Of a stretch of DNA of 64,000 nt, positions 25,796 to 33,540 are shown piece by piece. Source of the DNA: Niallia circulans. Lineage in GTDB: Bacteria; Bacillota; Bacilli; Bacillales; Cytobacillaceae. The notes below the pieces were generated by a model. The model saw only the letters and a list, made by a program, of their open reading frames with translations. It did no database searches and had not been told where the DNA came from. A program made the position numbers and the translations under genes. The stretch spans positions 1-64,000 of the forward strand of contig NZ_CM017506.1 of the NCBI RefSeq assembly GCF_007273535.1, in the 5' to 3' direction. The first letter of the stretch is position 1. Each line of letters starts with the position of its first letter.

Positions 25796-26056
25796 ATGAC
25801 TTTAAATCCTCGCTTTAAAATTTCTATCCAGTATAATGAAGGTCAAGAAGAATGGGTAGAAATCATGAAACAACAGTTCAAAGATCGCTTAATCCAAGGA
25901 AAAAATGACTATTTCGCAATCATCGAAGAAGAAAAAGAAAACATGGAAGTTAGTTTTATACCTGGGAAATATGTAAGCCAAAAAGAGTTTGTAGAAAGCT
26001 TTGAAAAAAACGTAATAGAGCCAGCAAGAAAAGTTGCTGGATTAAAGCAGGTATGA
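25796..26056 (+). CDS. small hypothetical plasmid protein
   Basis: This 86-residue acidic protein is not recognised (FKISIQYNEGQEEWVEIMKQ, EKNVIEPARKVAGLKQV). It has a strong ribosome site (AAGAGGTGG). A compact terminator overlaps its stop codon. Confidence 0.6.
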   Translation: MTLNPRFKISIQYNEGQEEWVEIMKQQFKDRLIQGKNDYFAIIEEEKENMEVSFIPGKYVSQKEFVESFEKNVIEPARKVAGLKQV

Positions 26057-26074
26057 TAATTACCTGTTTTTTGT
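26047..26074 (+). terminator. terminator overlapping the stop of the gene at 25796
   Basis: CAGGT and ACCTG form a short stem, extended by GTA/TAC, followed by six T. Confidence 0.65.
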
Positions 26075-26121
26075 TGTACATTTAATCTCTAAAAAGTTCT
26101 TATCAAACTTCTTTATAAGAA

Positions 26122-26164
26122 TATAAAATTAAAATTTATGAATGCGTAAAATTTTAATTTTATA
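26122..26164. repeat. perfect AT-only inverted repeat
   Basis: TATAAAATTAAAATTT and its exact complement are separated by 11 bases. It lies just before structured element I and could be its promoter-proximal dyad or a second terminator. Confidence 0.6.
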
Positions 26165-26196
26165 TTAACATTTTAAGATTAAGTATATTCTCAGCT

Positions 26197-26386
26197 GGTG
26201 TTTTGCTCTCGTTCTTGAAATGGGAGGACCGAAGGGACGCAGCAGGTCAAAGAACGATCAAAACCTTAAACGTGGTTGGGATGGGAGGAATGGAGGGGTG
26301 TGATATGATAATAAATCACACCTCGGAGAGACGCACCAGGTCATACCACGTTAAGCAGCGGCGCTGGAGCAAATTCAGGCCACACC
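26197..26386 (+). ncRNA. structured element I (paralog of element II)
   Basis: Two successive stem-enclosed units share the core GATGGGAGGA ... GACGCA(C/G)CAGGTCA. Unit 1 is closed by TCGTTCTT (26209) and AAGAACGA (26250). Unit 2 is closed by CGTGGT (26271) and ACCACG (26345) and has an inner GGTGTGAT/ATCACACC hairpin. An outer TTTGCTC/GAGCAAA stem (26202, 26367) encloses both. The strand is assigned by analogy with element II. No protein-coding frame with a ribosome site fits here. Confidence 0.65.
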
Positions 26387-26445
26387 AACACGACAAAAAA
26401 GACAAGCTCTACACTTGCCTTTTCATTATGATTAACCACCTATAT

Positions 26446-26883
26446 TCAATTAACAATCCTATAAATTTTTCTACAATCTTTACATTCAAATTCCTTTATA
26501 TCCAGCTGAAGAAGTCCTTTGTTTCCGCACTCACAGCCTTTCGTTTCCAGTTCATCTTTAGTCATAGTGAATATCCATTGCTGTACTGTAACGCAATATT
26601 CATCGGCTTCTAATGCTTTAATTGCTTTATCAAGTGAAAACTCATTAAAATTAAATGATGGGTCATGATGGTGGATAGATTTCTTAGCTAACTCGATTAG
26701 TTTGTTAGCATTTAGATATGTCCATACCATTTTGCTTTGTTCATCTTGTAGCGTGTAATAAATCAAATCAACATTAATTGAGCCACAATCCGTACATTTA
26801 TCTTCCATTAACTCATTTAAAGAAGCCCTACAAATCTTACAGTAATGAGAATAAAATTGTTTATCCAATGGAGATATATTCAT
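26446..26883 (-). CDS. protein with two zinc-ribbon-like Cys pairs
   Basis: This 145-residue protein of unknown function has an N-terminal zinc-ribbon pattern (YCKICRAS with DKCTDCGS) and a C-terminal one (GCECGNKG with FECKDCRK). The middle is helical and contains SIHHHDPSF. It is translated from the minus strand after the gene at 26897 with a 13-base gap, so the two are probably co-transcribed. A terminator-like hairpin lies after it (about 26395-26430). Confidence 0.6.
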   Translation of the reverse strand: MNISPLDKQFYSHYCKICRASLNELMEDKCTDCGSINVDLIYYTLQDEQSKMVWTYLNANKLIELAKKSIHHHDPSFNFNEFSLDKAIKALEADEYCVTVQQWIFTMTKDELETKGCECGNKGLLQLDIKEFECKDCRKIYRIVN

Positions 26884-26896
26884 TCGTCAAGCCCTC

Positions 26897-27169
26897 CTAT
26901 TTACCTTTGTAACCGTCATAAGGTCTTTTTAACTCTCCAGCATCTTCTACTATTTTTAACATTTCCATTACTTCATCAAGGTCTATATCTCCCCATGAGC
27001 CGTAACGGATACAATCACCTGATATAGTTTTGTCTAAATGGTTCACATAAACAGTAAGCTCATGAGTAGATAAAGGTCTTCTACCTACAATGAAATATCT
27101 ATCTATATCGTACCTTTTTCCTTCATACATACCGTTCACCAATTCATAAGTAATGCTTTGAATTTTCAT
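26897..27169 (-). CDS. small hypothetical protein
   Basis: This 90-residue protein is not recognised (GKRYDIDRYFIVGRRPLSTH, CIRYGSWGDIDLDEVMEMLK). It has a strong ribosome site (GGAGGAG). It sits directly next to structured element II and precedes the zinc-ribbon gene. Confidence 0.6.
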   Translation of the reverse strand: MKIQSITYELVNGMYEGKRYDIDRYFIVGRRPLSTHELTVYVNHLDKTISGDCIRYGSWGDIDLDEVMEMLKIVEDAGELKRPYDGYKGK

Positions 27170-27223
27170 ATAAATACTCCTCCAGATGTTTCAAGGTTTT
27201 AGGGTTTGAATGTTTTTTCTTTT

Positions 27224-27547
27224 CCCCTGTTCATCTGTAACGGAAGCGAAGGAGGATTGGAAGGCAAGGGAAAAAGCGAAAAAAATTTTATTTCCGCAAT
27301 ATATAGTCGAGTTTTGAATTCGTTCTTGGGATGGGAGGACTGAAGGGACGCACCAGGTCAAAGAACGACCAAAACCTTAACGTGGTTGAGATGGGAGGAA
27401 CGGAAAGGTGTGATATGCTTTTTCATCACACCTTGAAAGAGACGCACCAGGTCAAACCACGATAAGAGCGGTGTTTAACTAGAAATAAAAATTTTTTCGC
27501 TCCCTTGCCTGGAATGACGACTGAGCTATAGTGAGGATGAACAGGGG
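27224..27547 (+). ncRNA. structured element II, large multi-branched RNA candidate
   Basis: The element is closed by three consecutive long-range stems: CCCCTGTTCATC/GATGAACAGGGG (27224, 27536), AGGCAAGGG/CCCTTGCCT (27262, 27502) and a 19-bp AT-rich helix beginning AGCGAAAAA (27275, 27483) with a single mismatch. Inside are two units with the same core as element I: TCGTTCTT/AAGAACGA (27320, 27361) and CGTGGTT/AACCACG (27381, 27455) with an inner AAGGTGTGAT/ATCACACCTT hairpin. A strong plus-strand terminator follows at 27591, which favours the plus strand. Confidence 0.75.
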
Positions 27548-27590
27548 CCAATAGTTGGTTTTAAGGGGGGTGGGTGGGGAATTTAAATAA

Positions 27591-27645
27591 GAAGAAACGG
27601 GAAATGGCTGCCTTTTAGCCATTTCTCGTTTCTTCCTTTTTTTAT
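27591..27645 (+). terminator. strong terminator after structured element II
   Basis: GAAGAAACGGGAAATGGCT pairs with AGCCATTTCTCGTTTCTTC across a short loop, followed by a run of T on the plus strand. Confidence 0.85.
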
Positions 27646-27680
27646 TATTGATCTGTTTTATGATCTACCGAAAATCATTA

Positions 27681-27719
27681 AAATAAAATCCTTTCTTATA
27701 GACAGAAAGGATTTTATTT
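27681..27719. terminator. bidirectional terminator after minus-strand small genes
   Basis: AAATAAAATCCTTTC and GAAAGGATTTTATTT are exact complements around nine bases, next to the stop of the gene ending at 27722. Confidence 0.85.
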
Positions 27720-27721
27720 GG

Positions 27722-27982
27722 TCATTCGGATACTAATAATAGTCTGTATTCACTTATCATCTGTTCAAGATTTTCTCTGCCGTATGTCAAAGGATCTACT
27801 TTATTCATCAAGGTAGTACACAAGAAAGGGTCAAATATAGATACACCTTCTTCTTCATCGAATAGGGTAATTATATTAGCGTTACTTTGGTCGCCGTCTA
27901 CTTTTTCTAGTTGGCAATAGTTATAATCGACAACCACCTGCAGATCTTGCAATAGGTCTGTAATGGAATATAGGTTTTTCAT
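27722..27982 (-). CDS. small hypothetical protein (overlapping triplet, gene 3)
   Basis: The protein of about 86 residues is not recognised (LYSITDLLQDLQVVVDYNYC). The ATG at 27982 overlaps the TGA of the preceding gene and has AAAGGAG upstream. Three minus-strand genes from 28751 to 27722 overlap in ATGA fashion and so form a translationally coupled operon. Confidence 0.6.
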   Translation of the reverse strand: MKNLYSITDLLQDLQVVVDYNYCQLEKVDGDQSNANIITLFDEEEGVSIFDPFLCTTLMNKVDPLTYGRENLEQMISEYRLLLVSE

Positions 27983-28353
27983 ATGTACCACTCCTTTAGC
28001 GCTTTTTCTAACGAACTACGAAGTAAATCAGGTAATAAATCCATTGCCATAAGTTTAGGTTGGCTCTTTCCATCGTCTATCCAAAGTTCTTTGTAATCGA
28101 GTAAATACATGTAATTTTCATAATGGAGGGAATCACATTGTAACTCCCATTCTGGTATATCTAGATTGCCTTCAAAGATGAACAGCACTATAGAATCGTA
28201 ATCAGGATTAATATGGACTGAATGTGAAATCTCCTGCATGTAAAGGTATTGTTTAGCTGAAGCGTATAGACTGTGTGGAACATGTGCTACTACCTGATTA
28301 GGTGCATAGGTAGCTACAAGACAGCCTTTTGATTGGAAATATTGTACTGTCAT
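27979..28353 (-). CDS. hypothetical protein (overlapping triplet, gene 2)
   Basis: This 124-residue protein is of unknown function (TVQYFQSKGCLVATYAPNQV at the N-terminus, several Tyr and Trp). It overlaps its two neighbours by four bases on each side, which suggests that the three products are made in fixed ratio. Confidence 0.6.
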   Translation of the reverse strand: MTVQYFQSKGCLVATYAPNQVVAHVPHSLYASAKQYLYMQEISHSVHINPDYDSIVLFIFEGNLDIPEWELQCDSLHYENYMYLLDYKELWIDDGKSQPKLMAMDLLPDLLRSSLEKALKEWYI

Positions 28354-28751
28354 GCTAGTTTCCCTCCTTTACATTGGTATACACCTAGCTGATACTGGTG
28401 AGAGTTTGCATTGCGTTTTGGAACTAAGATAGCAATGTTGCCCTGAACAATATTTCGCTCTACTTGAGTAGCGTAGGATTTTGAGTTATGTTCCCACGCA
28501 TAAAATGTGTATGTGTTTTCTTCCATTGTCTCTACTCCAGCTTTATTAGTGTAGAGTTTAATCGCTGGATAATAGCTTTTGATTTCATTTAGTTCTAATT
28601 CATATTCGTAACCAAATTCATCAATTAGGATAATGAAGTCATAATACTTGCTAATATGGTCTGCGTTGCCACTAATAACTTCCCCACTATTCATAGTCAC
28701 TGTAATGTAAGTACCTTCATTGGCTAGTAAATAGGCTTGTTTTGAATTCAT
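28350..28751 (-). CDS. hypothetical protein (overlapping triplet, gene 1)
   Basis: This 133-residue protein has an N-terminal segment of Sm/Hfq-like appearance (TYITVTMNSGEVISGNADHI, then YYDFIILIDEFGYEYEL), in which a small beta-barrel is plausible. The C-terminal half is unlike anything I know. It opens the coupled operon and follows a perfect-looking 42-bp dyad at 28801. Confidence 0.55.
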   Translation of the reverse strand: MNSKQAYLLANEGTYITVTMNSGEVISGNADHISKYYDFIILIDEFGYEYELELNEIKSYYPAIKLYTNKAGVETMEENTYTFYAWEHNSKSYATQVERNIVQGNIAILVPKRNANSHQYQLGVYQCKGGKLA

Positions 28752-28800
28752 TATTTATGATTCTCCTTTTGTTATAAGATAAGATTTTCATTGTTAATGT

Positions 28801-28842
28801 ATACTCATATACTTATATGCTTGCATACAAGTATATGAGTAT
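28801..28842. repeat. 42-bp near-perfect palindrome
   Basis: ATACTCATATACTTATATGC is followed by TT and a complement with one mismatch. The centre contains GCATAC, the unit repeated around the parA locus. No T run follows, so it is a binding site or cruciform rather than a terminator. Confidence 0.7.
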
Positions 28843-28847
28843 ACGAG

Positions 28848-29255
28848 TTAAGAAGCTAAAGGGCAATGGCCACAATTTTGTTTTTCACATTGAGCACACG
28901 GTATAATTTCAAATTTGCAATTAGGACAAATATGTTTTTTAAAAATCAATGGAAGTTCTACTTCAGCGCAACAATGAGGACACCATTCTGCCATCGTCTC
29001 AAGGATCTTTTCTTCAGCACCGCATTCAATCAGCATCCCATCTTCAATAGCAAAATCAATAATTTCATCTGTATTGTCATATGTATATGTGTCCAAAAAT
29101 TCATTAATGGATTTGTATCCTAAACAAAGTACTATGTTTTCCATCCAGTCGTAAGGCACCTTATAAAAGGCGCTTACGACTCCTTCAAATTCTCCTTGTT
29201 TAATTTGTTTCAGCTTATTTATATATCCGTAAATAGTTATGTTATTGTTATTCAT
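28848..29255 (-). CDS. hypothetical protein with C-terminal zinc-ribbon cysteines
   Basis: This 135-residue protein has the C-terminal cysteine pattern WCPHCCAEVELPL, HICPNCKFEI, then IPCAQCEKQNCGHC, a probable zinc-binding domain. The N-terminal part (NNITIYGYINKLKQIKQGEF) is unknown. Its ATG touches the stop of the gene at 29255-29494. It has a good ribosome site (GGGGGG). Confidence 0.6.
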   Translation of the reverse strand: MNNNNITIYGYINKLKQIKQGEFEGVVSAFYKVPYDWMENIVLCLGYKSINEFLDTYTYDNTDEIIDFAIEDGMLIECGAEEKILETMAEWCPHCCAEVELPLIFKKHICPNCKFEIIPCAQCEKQNCGHCPLAS

Positions 29256-29494
29256 TAATTTCCCCCCGAATATCTACCACAAAATTCACATCGGCCATTG
29301 CTCCACAATCCATAGTGCATAATAAAAGGGTTGCCATTCCCCCACTCGATAATTGCTCCTTCATTTCCTTTCCCACAGTGTTTATAATCATTATCCTTAT
29401 GCTGTTCTTCATATCTTCTTTGTCCAGCAATTAAATTTTGAGTTGCTTGTTCTCCATATTTTTGCAAACTTTCTTTTTCCCATTTGTACGGCAT
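29255..29494 (-). CDS. small hypothetical protein with a CxxC pair
   Basis: The protein of about 79 residues starts at the ATG at 29494 behind GGGGGAA (MPYKWEKESLQKYGEQATQN). It has a His-Cys in DYKHCGKGNEG and a CEFCGRY pair near the C-terminus, so metal binding is possible. It is coupled to the next gene. Confidence 0.55.
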   Translation of the reverse strand: MPYKWEKESLQKYGEQATQNLIAGQRRYEEQHKDNDYKHCGKGNEGAIIEWGNGNPFIMHYGLWSNGRCEFCGRYSGGN

Positions 29495-29545
29495 ATCTAA
29501 TTCCCCCAATAATTTATTTTAGGAAGGAAAGGATCTTCCTTTCCT

Positions 29546-29803
29546 TTAGTTTTGCAATTCTGTGATTTCTCCAATAAGCCAAGAAGTTTCTCTATTATCT
29601 TCAAATACTGCAGAAACTTGACCATTATAAGGGTCAAACTTAATCATAGTTTTAATTTTCATTTCCTTTTCAAAGCTTAAAAACTTAAAAATTCCATTAT
29701 CATAGTGCCTAAACTCCAGTCCCTCAAAATTAAAGATTTTACTGTTTTCCACATGAACTTTTACATTTTTTATTATTTGATTTTGTAAGTTTTTAAGAAT
29801 CAT
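29546..29803 (-). CDS. small hypothetical protein
   Basis: This 85-residue basic protein is not recognised (MILKNLQNQIIKNVKVHVEN). It looks like beta strands and has a strong ribosome site (AAAGGAG). It lies directly next to structured element III. Confidence 0.55.
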   Translation of the reverse strand: MILKNLQNQIIKNVKVHVENSKIFNFEGLEFRHYDNGIFKFLSFEKEMKIKTMIKFDPYNGQVSAVFEDNRETSWLIGEITELQN

Positions 29804-29875
29804 TTGATTTTGCTCCTTTGAATTTCATTTTTCTTTTGTCTTCCGTATGGAAGGCTGTTCCCTAAATGGGAATTA

Positions 29876-30103
29876 TTTTTCCCGTTTTGACATGGAGTAT
29901 GAATTGATCGCATAGGGAATGGGTCAAGGGTTAAAGACAGAAAGTTTTTCGTTCCGATTTTGCCCTTAAACGAAAAAGTTTTTGTCCCCTTGACCTATTT
30001 CCTCGGCCACTTAGGCTGCAGCAGGGAAGGTTCGGGTGCCCTGCCTGTTGCAGCCTTAGTGGCCTTGCGAATCAATACCATACTGAAGGCAAAAGGGGAA
30101 AAA
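29876..30103. ncRNA. structured element III, nested long-range stems
   Basis: The outermost stem is TTTTTCCCGTTTTG/CAAAAGGGGAAAAA (29876, 30090), with one mismatch. Inside is a bulged helix (AGTATG, ATTGAT, CGCA against TGCG, ATCAAT, CATACT). Two large hairpins follow: GGTCAAGGG/CCCTTGACC (29922, 29987) extended by GACAGAAAGTTTTTCGTT/AACGAAAAAGTTTTTGTC, and GGCCAC/GTGGCC (30005, 30059) enclosing a further GC-rich stem. The order of helices recalls element II. The strand is not decided. Confidence 0.6.
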
Positions 30104-30112
30104 TGACTCAAA

Positions 30113-30135
30113 TAAAAAAGCAGGCGTTAGCCTGC
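30113..30135 (-). terminator. minus-strand terminator between elements III and IV
   Basis: GCAGGC-GTTA-GCCTGC is followed by six T on the minus strand. Confidence 0.75.
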
Positions 30136-30177
30136 TATCCTTTGGTTTTACGTTTCTTTATGTTTTGATGGTTTTCG

Positions 30178-30352
30178 GCTCGTGCGGTGCGGCCTGAAAG
30201 GCAAAAAGATCTGGAACCTACGGAATGTAGGCGCAAGCCGTACAGTCCGTGGTTAGCGAGCTTTTTAGTGCCGTAGCGACACCTACTACTGGTTAGCAGA
30301 TGCGGACCAAAGGGAGGCAGCTGGTTATCCAGTAGTCAGTGCTGCCGCCCAA
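30178..30352. ncRNA. structured element IV with possible pseudoknot
   Basis: This compact, relatively GC-rich stretch has several hairpins: GCCTGAAAGGC (30192), CCTAC/GTAGG (30217, 30227), GTCCGT/GCGGAC (30245, 30302) and GGCAGC/GCTGCC (30316, 30341). CTACTGG (30286) can pair with CCAGTAG (30329) in the loop of the last hairpin, giving a pseudoknot. No coding frame fits. A minus-strand terminator at 30113 would end a minus-strand transcript. Confidence 0.55.
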
Positions 30353-30361
30353 ATAAAGCAC

Positions 30362-30637
30362 TTATTCTAATAATCTTTCTATATCTGCTGTTAAGTAGAA
30401 GAAGGGAGAAAAGCAATCTTCCTGGATAATAGATAAGAAATGCTTCATATGAATCTCAAGATCTTTTAATACCTGTCCATTTAAAGAATTGCCTTCTAGT
30501 GTGATTTTAATAAAAAGAGCATCTGAATAAAGATCATCCAGGATGTTATCTTTATACAGGCTGCTAAGAAGATGATCTTCTTTCCTCCTGCTTATCTCAT
30601 GCAATAGTTCATTGATTGATTGTAAAGTATTTTTCAT
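30362..30637 (-). CDS. small hypothetical protein
   Basis: The protein of about 91 residues starts at the ATG at 30637 behind GGAGG (MKNTLQSINELLHEISRRKE). It is acidic and mostly helical and not recognised. It lies beside structured element IV. Confidence 0.55.
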   Translation of the reverse strand: MKNTLQSINELLHEISRRKEDHLLSSLYKDNILDDLYSDALFIKITLEGNSLNGQVLKDLEIHMKHFLSIIQEDCFSPFFYLTADIERLLE

Positions 30638-30685
30638 TTTGGTAAACCTCCATATTTTTTTAGTGTTCAATAGTACAACTTGCAA

Positions 30686-31697
30686 TAATTAGGATATTGG
30701 GACATTCATTAAAGGATAAAATTGCCTTCGTTAACTTATAAGCAGTTAAATCGAAAAAGTTAAGTACCTAATAAAATTAATTACCTAATATAAGCCGATA
30801 CTTTTAAAAATAAATCCCTAATCTTCAGAAAAACTTTTTTATCCACCTAATAGTCCCAACAATGCTTATAAAGCTACAGTTGTATACACTTCTACAATTA
30901 GAGAGAAAAAGTAAAACTGTGACATAACCTTGTTACAATGTAGTTATAGTGAAAGGAGATCAATTGTGGGTCATTTAAGCCGATAAAATTTTTAGATAGA
31001 AAAATATTGCGAATTACTTTTAATTTCTAACCCTTTCATCCTAATACATGCAAGTTGTTCTTGTTTCTGGACAAAGAAATCCTTCTAATATATAAGGTGA
31101 AATTAGTAGGCGAAAATTTAAACAATTTCTAAAGAAAAATAAAAAATCCTACTAATGGTACATAAGTTGAAAATAATTTTGCACAGCAATTAAAGATGTC
31201 CTACATACTTATTTAGCGAAGTAAAATTCAAATTGGGACATTTATTCGGCAAATAATATCGTTTGAAACTAAATTCGCACTTTATAAAAAGAAAAAGACA
31301 CCAAAATAGAAAATAATTTGGTGTCTTCTCGTAACTATTTATAAAGTTATTTAATAAAAGGTAGATAAATAGAATATATTTTCGTATAAAAAAAGTCTTA
31401 TGAGGACTACTCTCAAAGGCTTTTTGTATTTTTTTAGAGTAAATTCAAATCGAAAATCGTTAAAATTTGAGTAATTTTGTTGACTAAGAAATTCAAAGAG
31501 ACTTTATTGACTCAAGTTCCAAAAAAGGGTTTAATAGGTTTTATAAATACTAGCTTAGAGTCTTCATACATAAGGGTTTTGTGAAATTCGAAATTGGGGG
31601 ACTGATGTTAATTATTGAAAGTTTATCGACTGTTCAATGGTTGGAATTCATTAATTGTTAACTACTCTTCTCTTCCTTTTCTTTGGGAGGTGAGAAC
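30686..31697. other. gene-poor interval of about 1 kb
   Basis: I see no convincing gene. There is a hairpin AAGACACCAAA/TTTGGTGTCTT at 31295-31327, and a good ribosome site near 30955 that leads only into a four-codon frame. The T-rich and A-rich composition and lack of long frames suggest decayed or regulatory sequence. Confidence 0.6.
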
Positions 31698-31961
31698 TTG
31701 AAAAATGATTTAATGAATGAATTATTAAACTCACTCATAGTGAACGAACTACCTGGTAGCATAGAACATATTGCTAATGGTTTTATTTCGGGGGCAATTG
31801 AGCCGACACTTTTAGGAGTGATTCGGTATGTTTTTAGCAACTGGTCGACTGTTTGGGTTTTAGTCTGTGCCCTTTATTGGACAATTCGTAAATTACAGCG
31901 CTCCAACGCTGAAATTAAGAAAAAATCCAAAAACACAGACAATGACAGCCCAAACGTGTAA
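31698..31961 (+). CDS. small single-span membrane protein
   Basis: The protein of about 87 residues starts at TTG 31698 behind GGGAGGTGA (MKNDLMNELLNSLIVNELPG). It has one clear membrane segment (WSTVWVLVCALYWTI) and a basic, polar C-terminus (RSNAEIKKKSK). It is not recognised. It has its own terminator. Confidence 0.55.
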   Translation: MKNDLMNELLNSLIVNELPGSIEHIANGFISGAIEPTLLGVIRYVFSNWSTVWVLVCALYWTIRKLQRSNAEIKKKSKNTDNDSPNV

Positions 31962-32000
31962 ATCAATTTTACAAAGTATTTTGGTATCGATGTTTGTTTT

Positions 32001-32034
32001 AAAGCGCATTCGCTCCAACGAATGTGCTTTTTTA
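32001..32034 (+). terminator. terminator after the small membrane protein gene
   Basis: AAAGCGCATTCG and CGAATGTGCTTT around six bases, followed by T. Confidence 0.8.
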
Positions 32035-32377
32035 CTCTTAGTAGTCTTAGTTTAGATAATTATATATTATCTATATTAAGACTTCTTGCAAGTATTACCA
32101 AATATGTAAGTGGTAATACTGTTTAATCGTTTTTAAATAGTTTTCTTGAGTAAACTATATCAAACTTCCGTTGCCCTTTCAATGATTAGATTTCATAAGG
32201 AAAGTCCAATTCCATGTTGTTTAAGGTGCTTATGCTCACCTTTTTCATAGTTTTTCTTGATAAAATTACATTTAAGTATAGTTGTATTCATTTCAATCTA
32301 ATATTGTTAAGATATACCAATTCATCATGATTAATAAGCTTTTTATATATTTAAATTCAACTTAAGGACGGATATTA

Positions 32378-33385
32378 ATGAAAAGATTACATGAATTTAT
32401 AGGTGATGAATATTCATTACTGTTAGACTTTCCTTTATACAACAAAATTCTAATTAATACAGAGTTCGAAATAGAAGATGAAAACGAAGCCATTTATGGT
32501 GGTGGTGAACTCATAGGTGTCTTTACCCTAACGCATTTTTTGGAAAATAGAGATTTCCAAGCACTGAAAAGTATTTTCTTAAATGAAGAAATCAATAACT
32601 TTCATTATTGTCCCTTCTGCGATAAATCAGTTCCGATTGTTTATAAAAGCCCAATAGAGATTCCTGAGGCAATCAGAAATCATATTTTAACATCTGATCA
32701 TATTGACAGTTCGGAACTTCATGAGGCTAACGTAAATCACGCTGAAACTGTATTTGAAGAAAGATATAAAGCTGTTAGAGATTTATTGTTTGATAGAAAT
32801 GGTATTTTAAATATTGAATTAAATTGTACTGCAAAAGAGCAGCATAAATTCAATATTATATTTGCACTAGATAAGAAAGGTTATTTAACTAAGATTGGCC
32901 AGAGTCCATCCATAAGGGAATTTGATAATTCTTCTAAAAGATATAAATCAATATTAAAAGGAAAACAGAACAAACAAATCATAAGAGAACTAAATACTTC
33001 AACTGGCTTAAAATCTCACGGCATAGGAATTGGTTCATTTGTTTATCTGCGTAGAATCTTTGAGCGTTTAATATACGGTCAATATGATATTCTTCTAACA
33101 GAAAATCCAACTGATAATAGTGAGGATTTCAAAAACTTACGTATGGCTGAAAAAATTGATTATCTTAAGGATTATTTACCTAAGTTCCTAGTAAATAATA
33201 AATCTCTATACAGTATATTAAGCAAGGGTATTCATGAACTTTCAGAACAAGAATGTTTGGAAAACTACGATACTGTATACGCTGCAATAATCTATATTTT
33301 GGAACAAAAACTTGAAATTGATGAAAAGAATAAAAGAGAACAAGAAATTCAAAAAAATATTCAAAGTATCCTAAACAAGAGTTAA
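32378..33385 (+). CDS. conserved protein with Cys-pair N-domain and helical C-domain
   Basis: This 335-residue protein has no function known to me. A CPFCDK pair near residue 78 and histidines about 50-70 residues later (HILTSDHIDSSELHE) may form a zinc site. The second half contains KIGQSPSIREFD, then LKSHGIGIGSFVYLRRIFER and ILSKGIHELSEQECLENYD, a domain I have seen in uncharacterised proteins of accessory and defence regions. The fold looks helical and could be HEPN-like; this is inference. The start has AAGGACGG upstream, and a terminator follows. Confidence 0.6.
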   Translation: MKRLHEFIGDEYSLLLDFPLYNKILINTEFEIEDENEAIYGGGELIGVFTLTHFLENRDFQALKSIFLNEEINNFHYCPFCDKSVPIVYKSPIEIPEAIRNHILTSDHIDSSELHEANVNHAETVFEERYKAVRDLLFDRNGILNIELNCTAKEQHKFNIIFALDKKGYLTKIGQSPSIREFDNSSKRYKSILKGKQNKQIIRELNTSTGLKSHGIGIGSFVYLRRIFERLIYGQYDILLTENPTDNSEDFKNLRMAEKIDYLKDYLPKFLVNNKSLYSILSKGIHELSEQECLENYDTVYAAIIYILEQKLEIDEKNKREQEIQKNIQSILNKS

Positions 33386-33410
33386 TATTATTTAAAATAA
33401 ATAGCTAACA

Positions 33411-33438
33411 AAAAAGGATTGCAGCAGCAATCCTTTTT
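33411..33438 (+). terminator. terminator after the 335-residue protein gene
   Basis: AAAAAGGATTGC and GCAATCCTTTTT around four bases. Confidence 0.85.
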
Positions 33439-33540
33439 CTATTAAAGGGAAACATACAAGGTTAATTCTCCCTGTCTTGGAACTGACCTCATAATGAATT
33501 TATCGCTTTAAAAGAATATCATTATAATGAGGTGAATATT

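Noticed and set aside
26197..26386. c-di-GMP riboswitch
   Set aside because: GGGACGCA resembles a GEMM motif fragment, but the rest of the consensus and the position before a gene are missing.
26203..26613. 136-residue plus-strand frame
   Set aside because: It runs through structured element I and antisense to the zinc-ribbon gene, has no ribosome site and a composition unlike a protein.
29248..29430. 60-residue minus-strand frame
   Set aside because: It overlaps two better supported genes in another frame.
30178..30352. group II intron remnant
   Set aside because: It begins near a GTGCGG and is structured, but I see no domain V or maturase, and it is too short.
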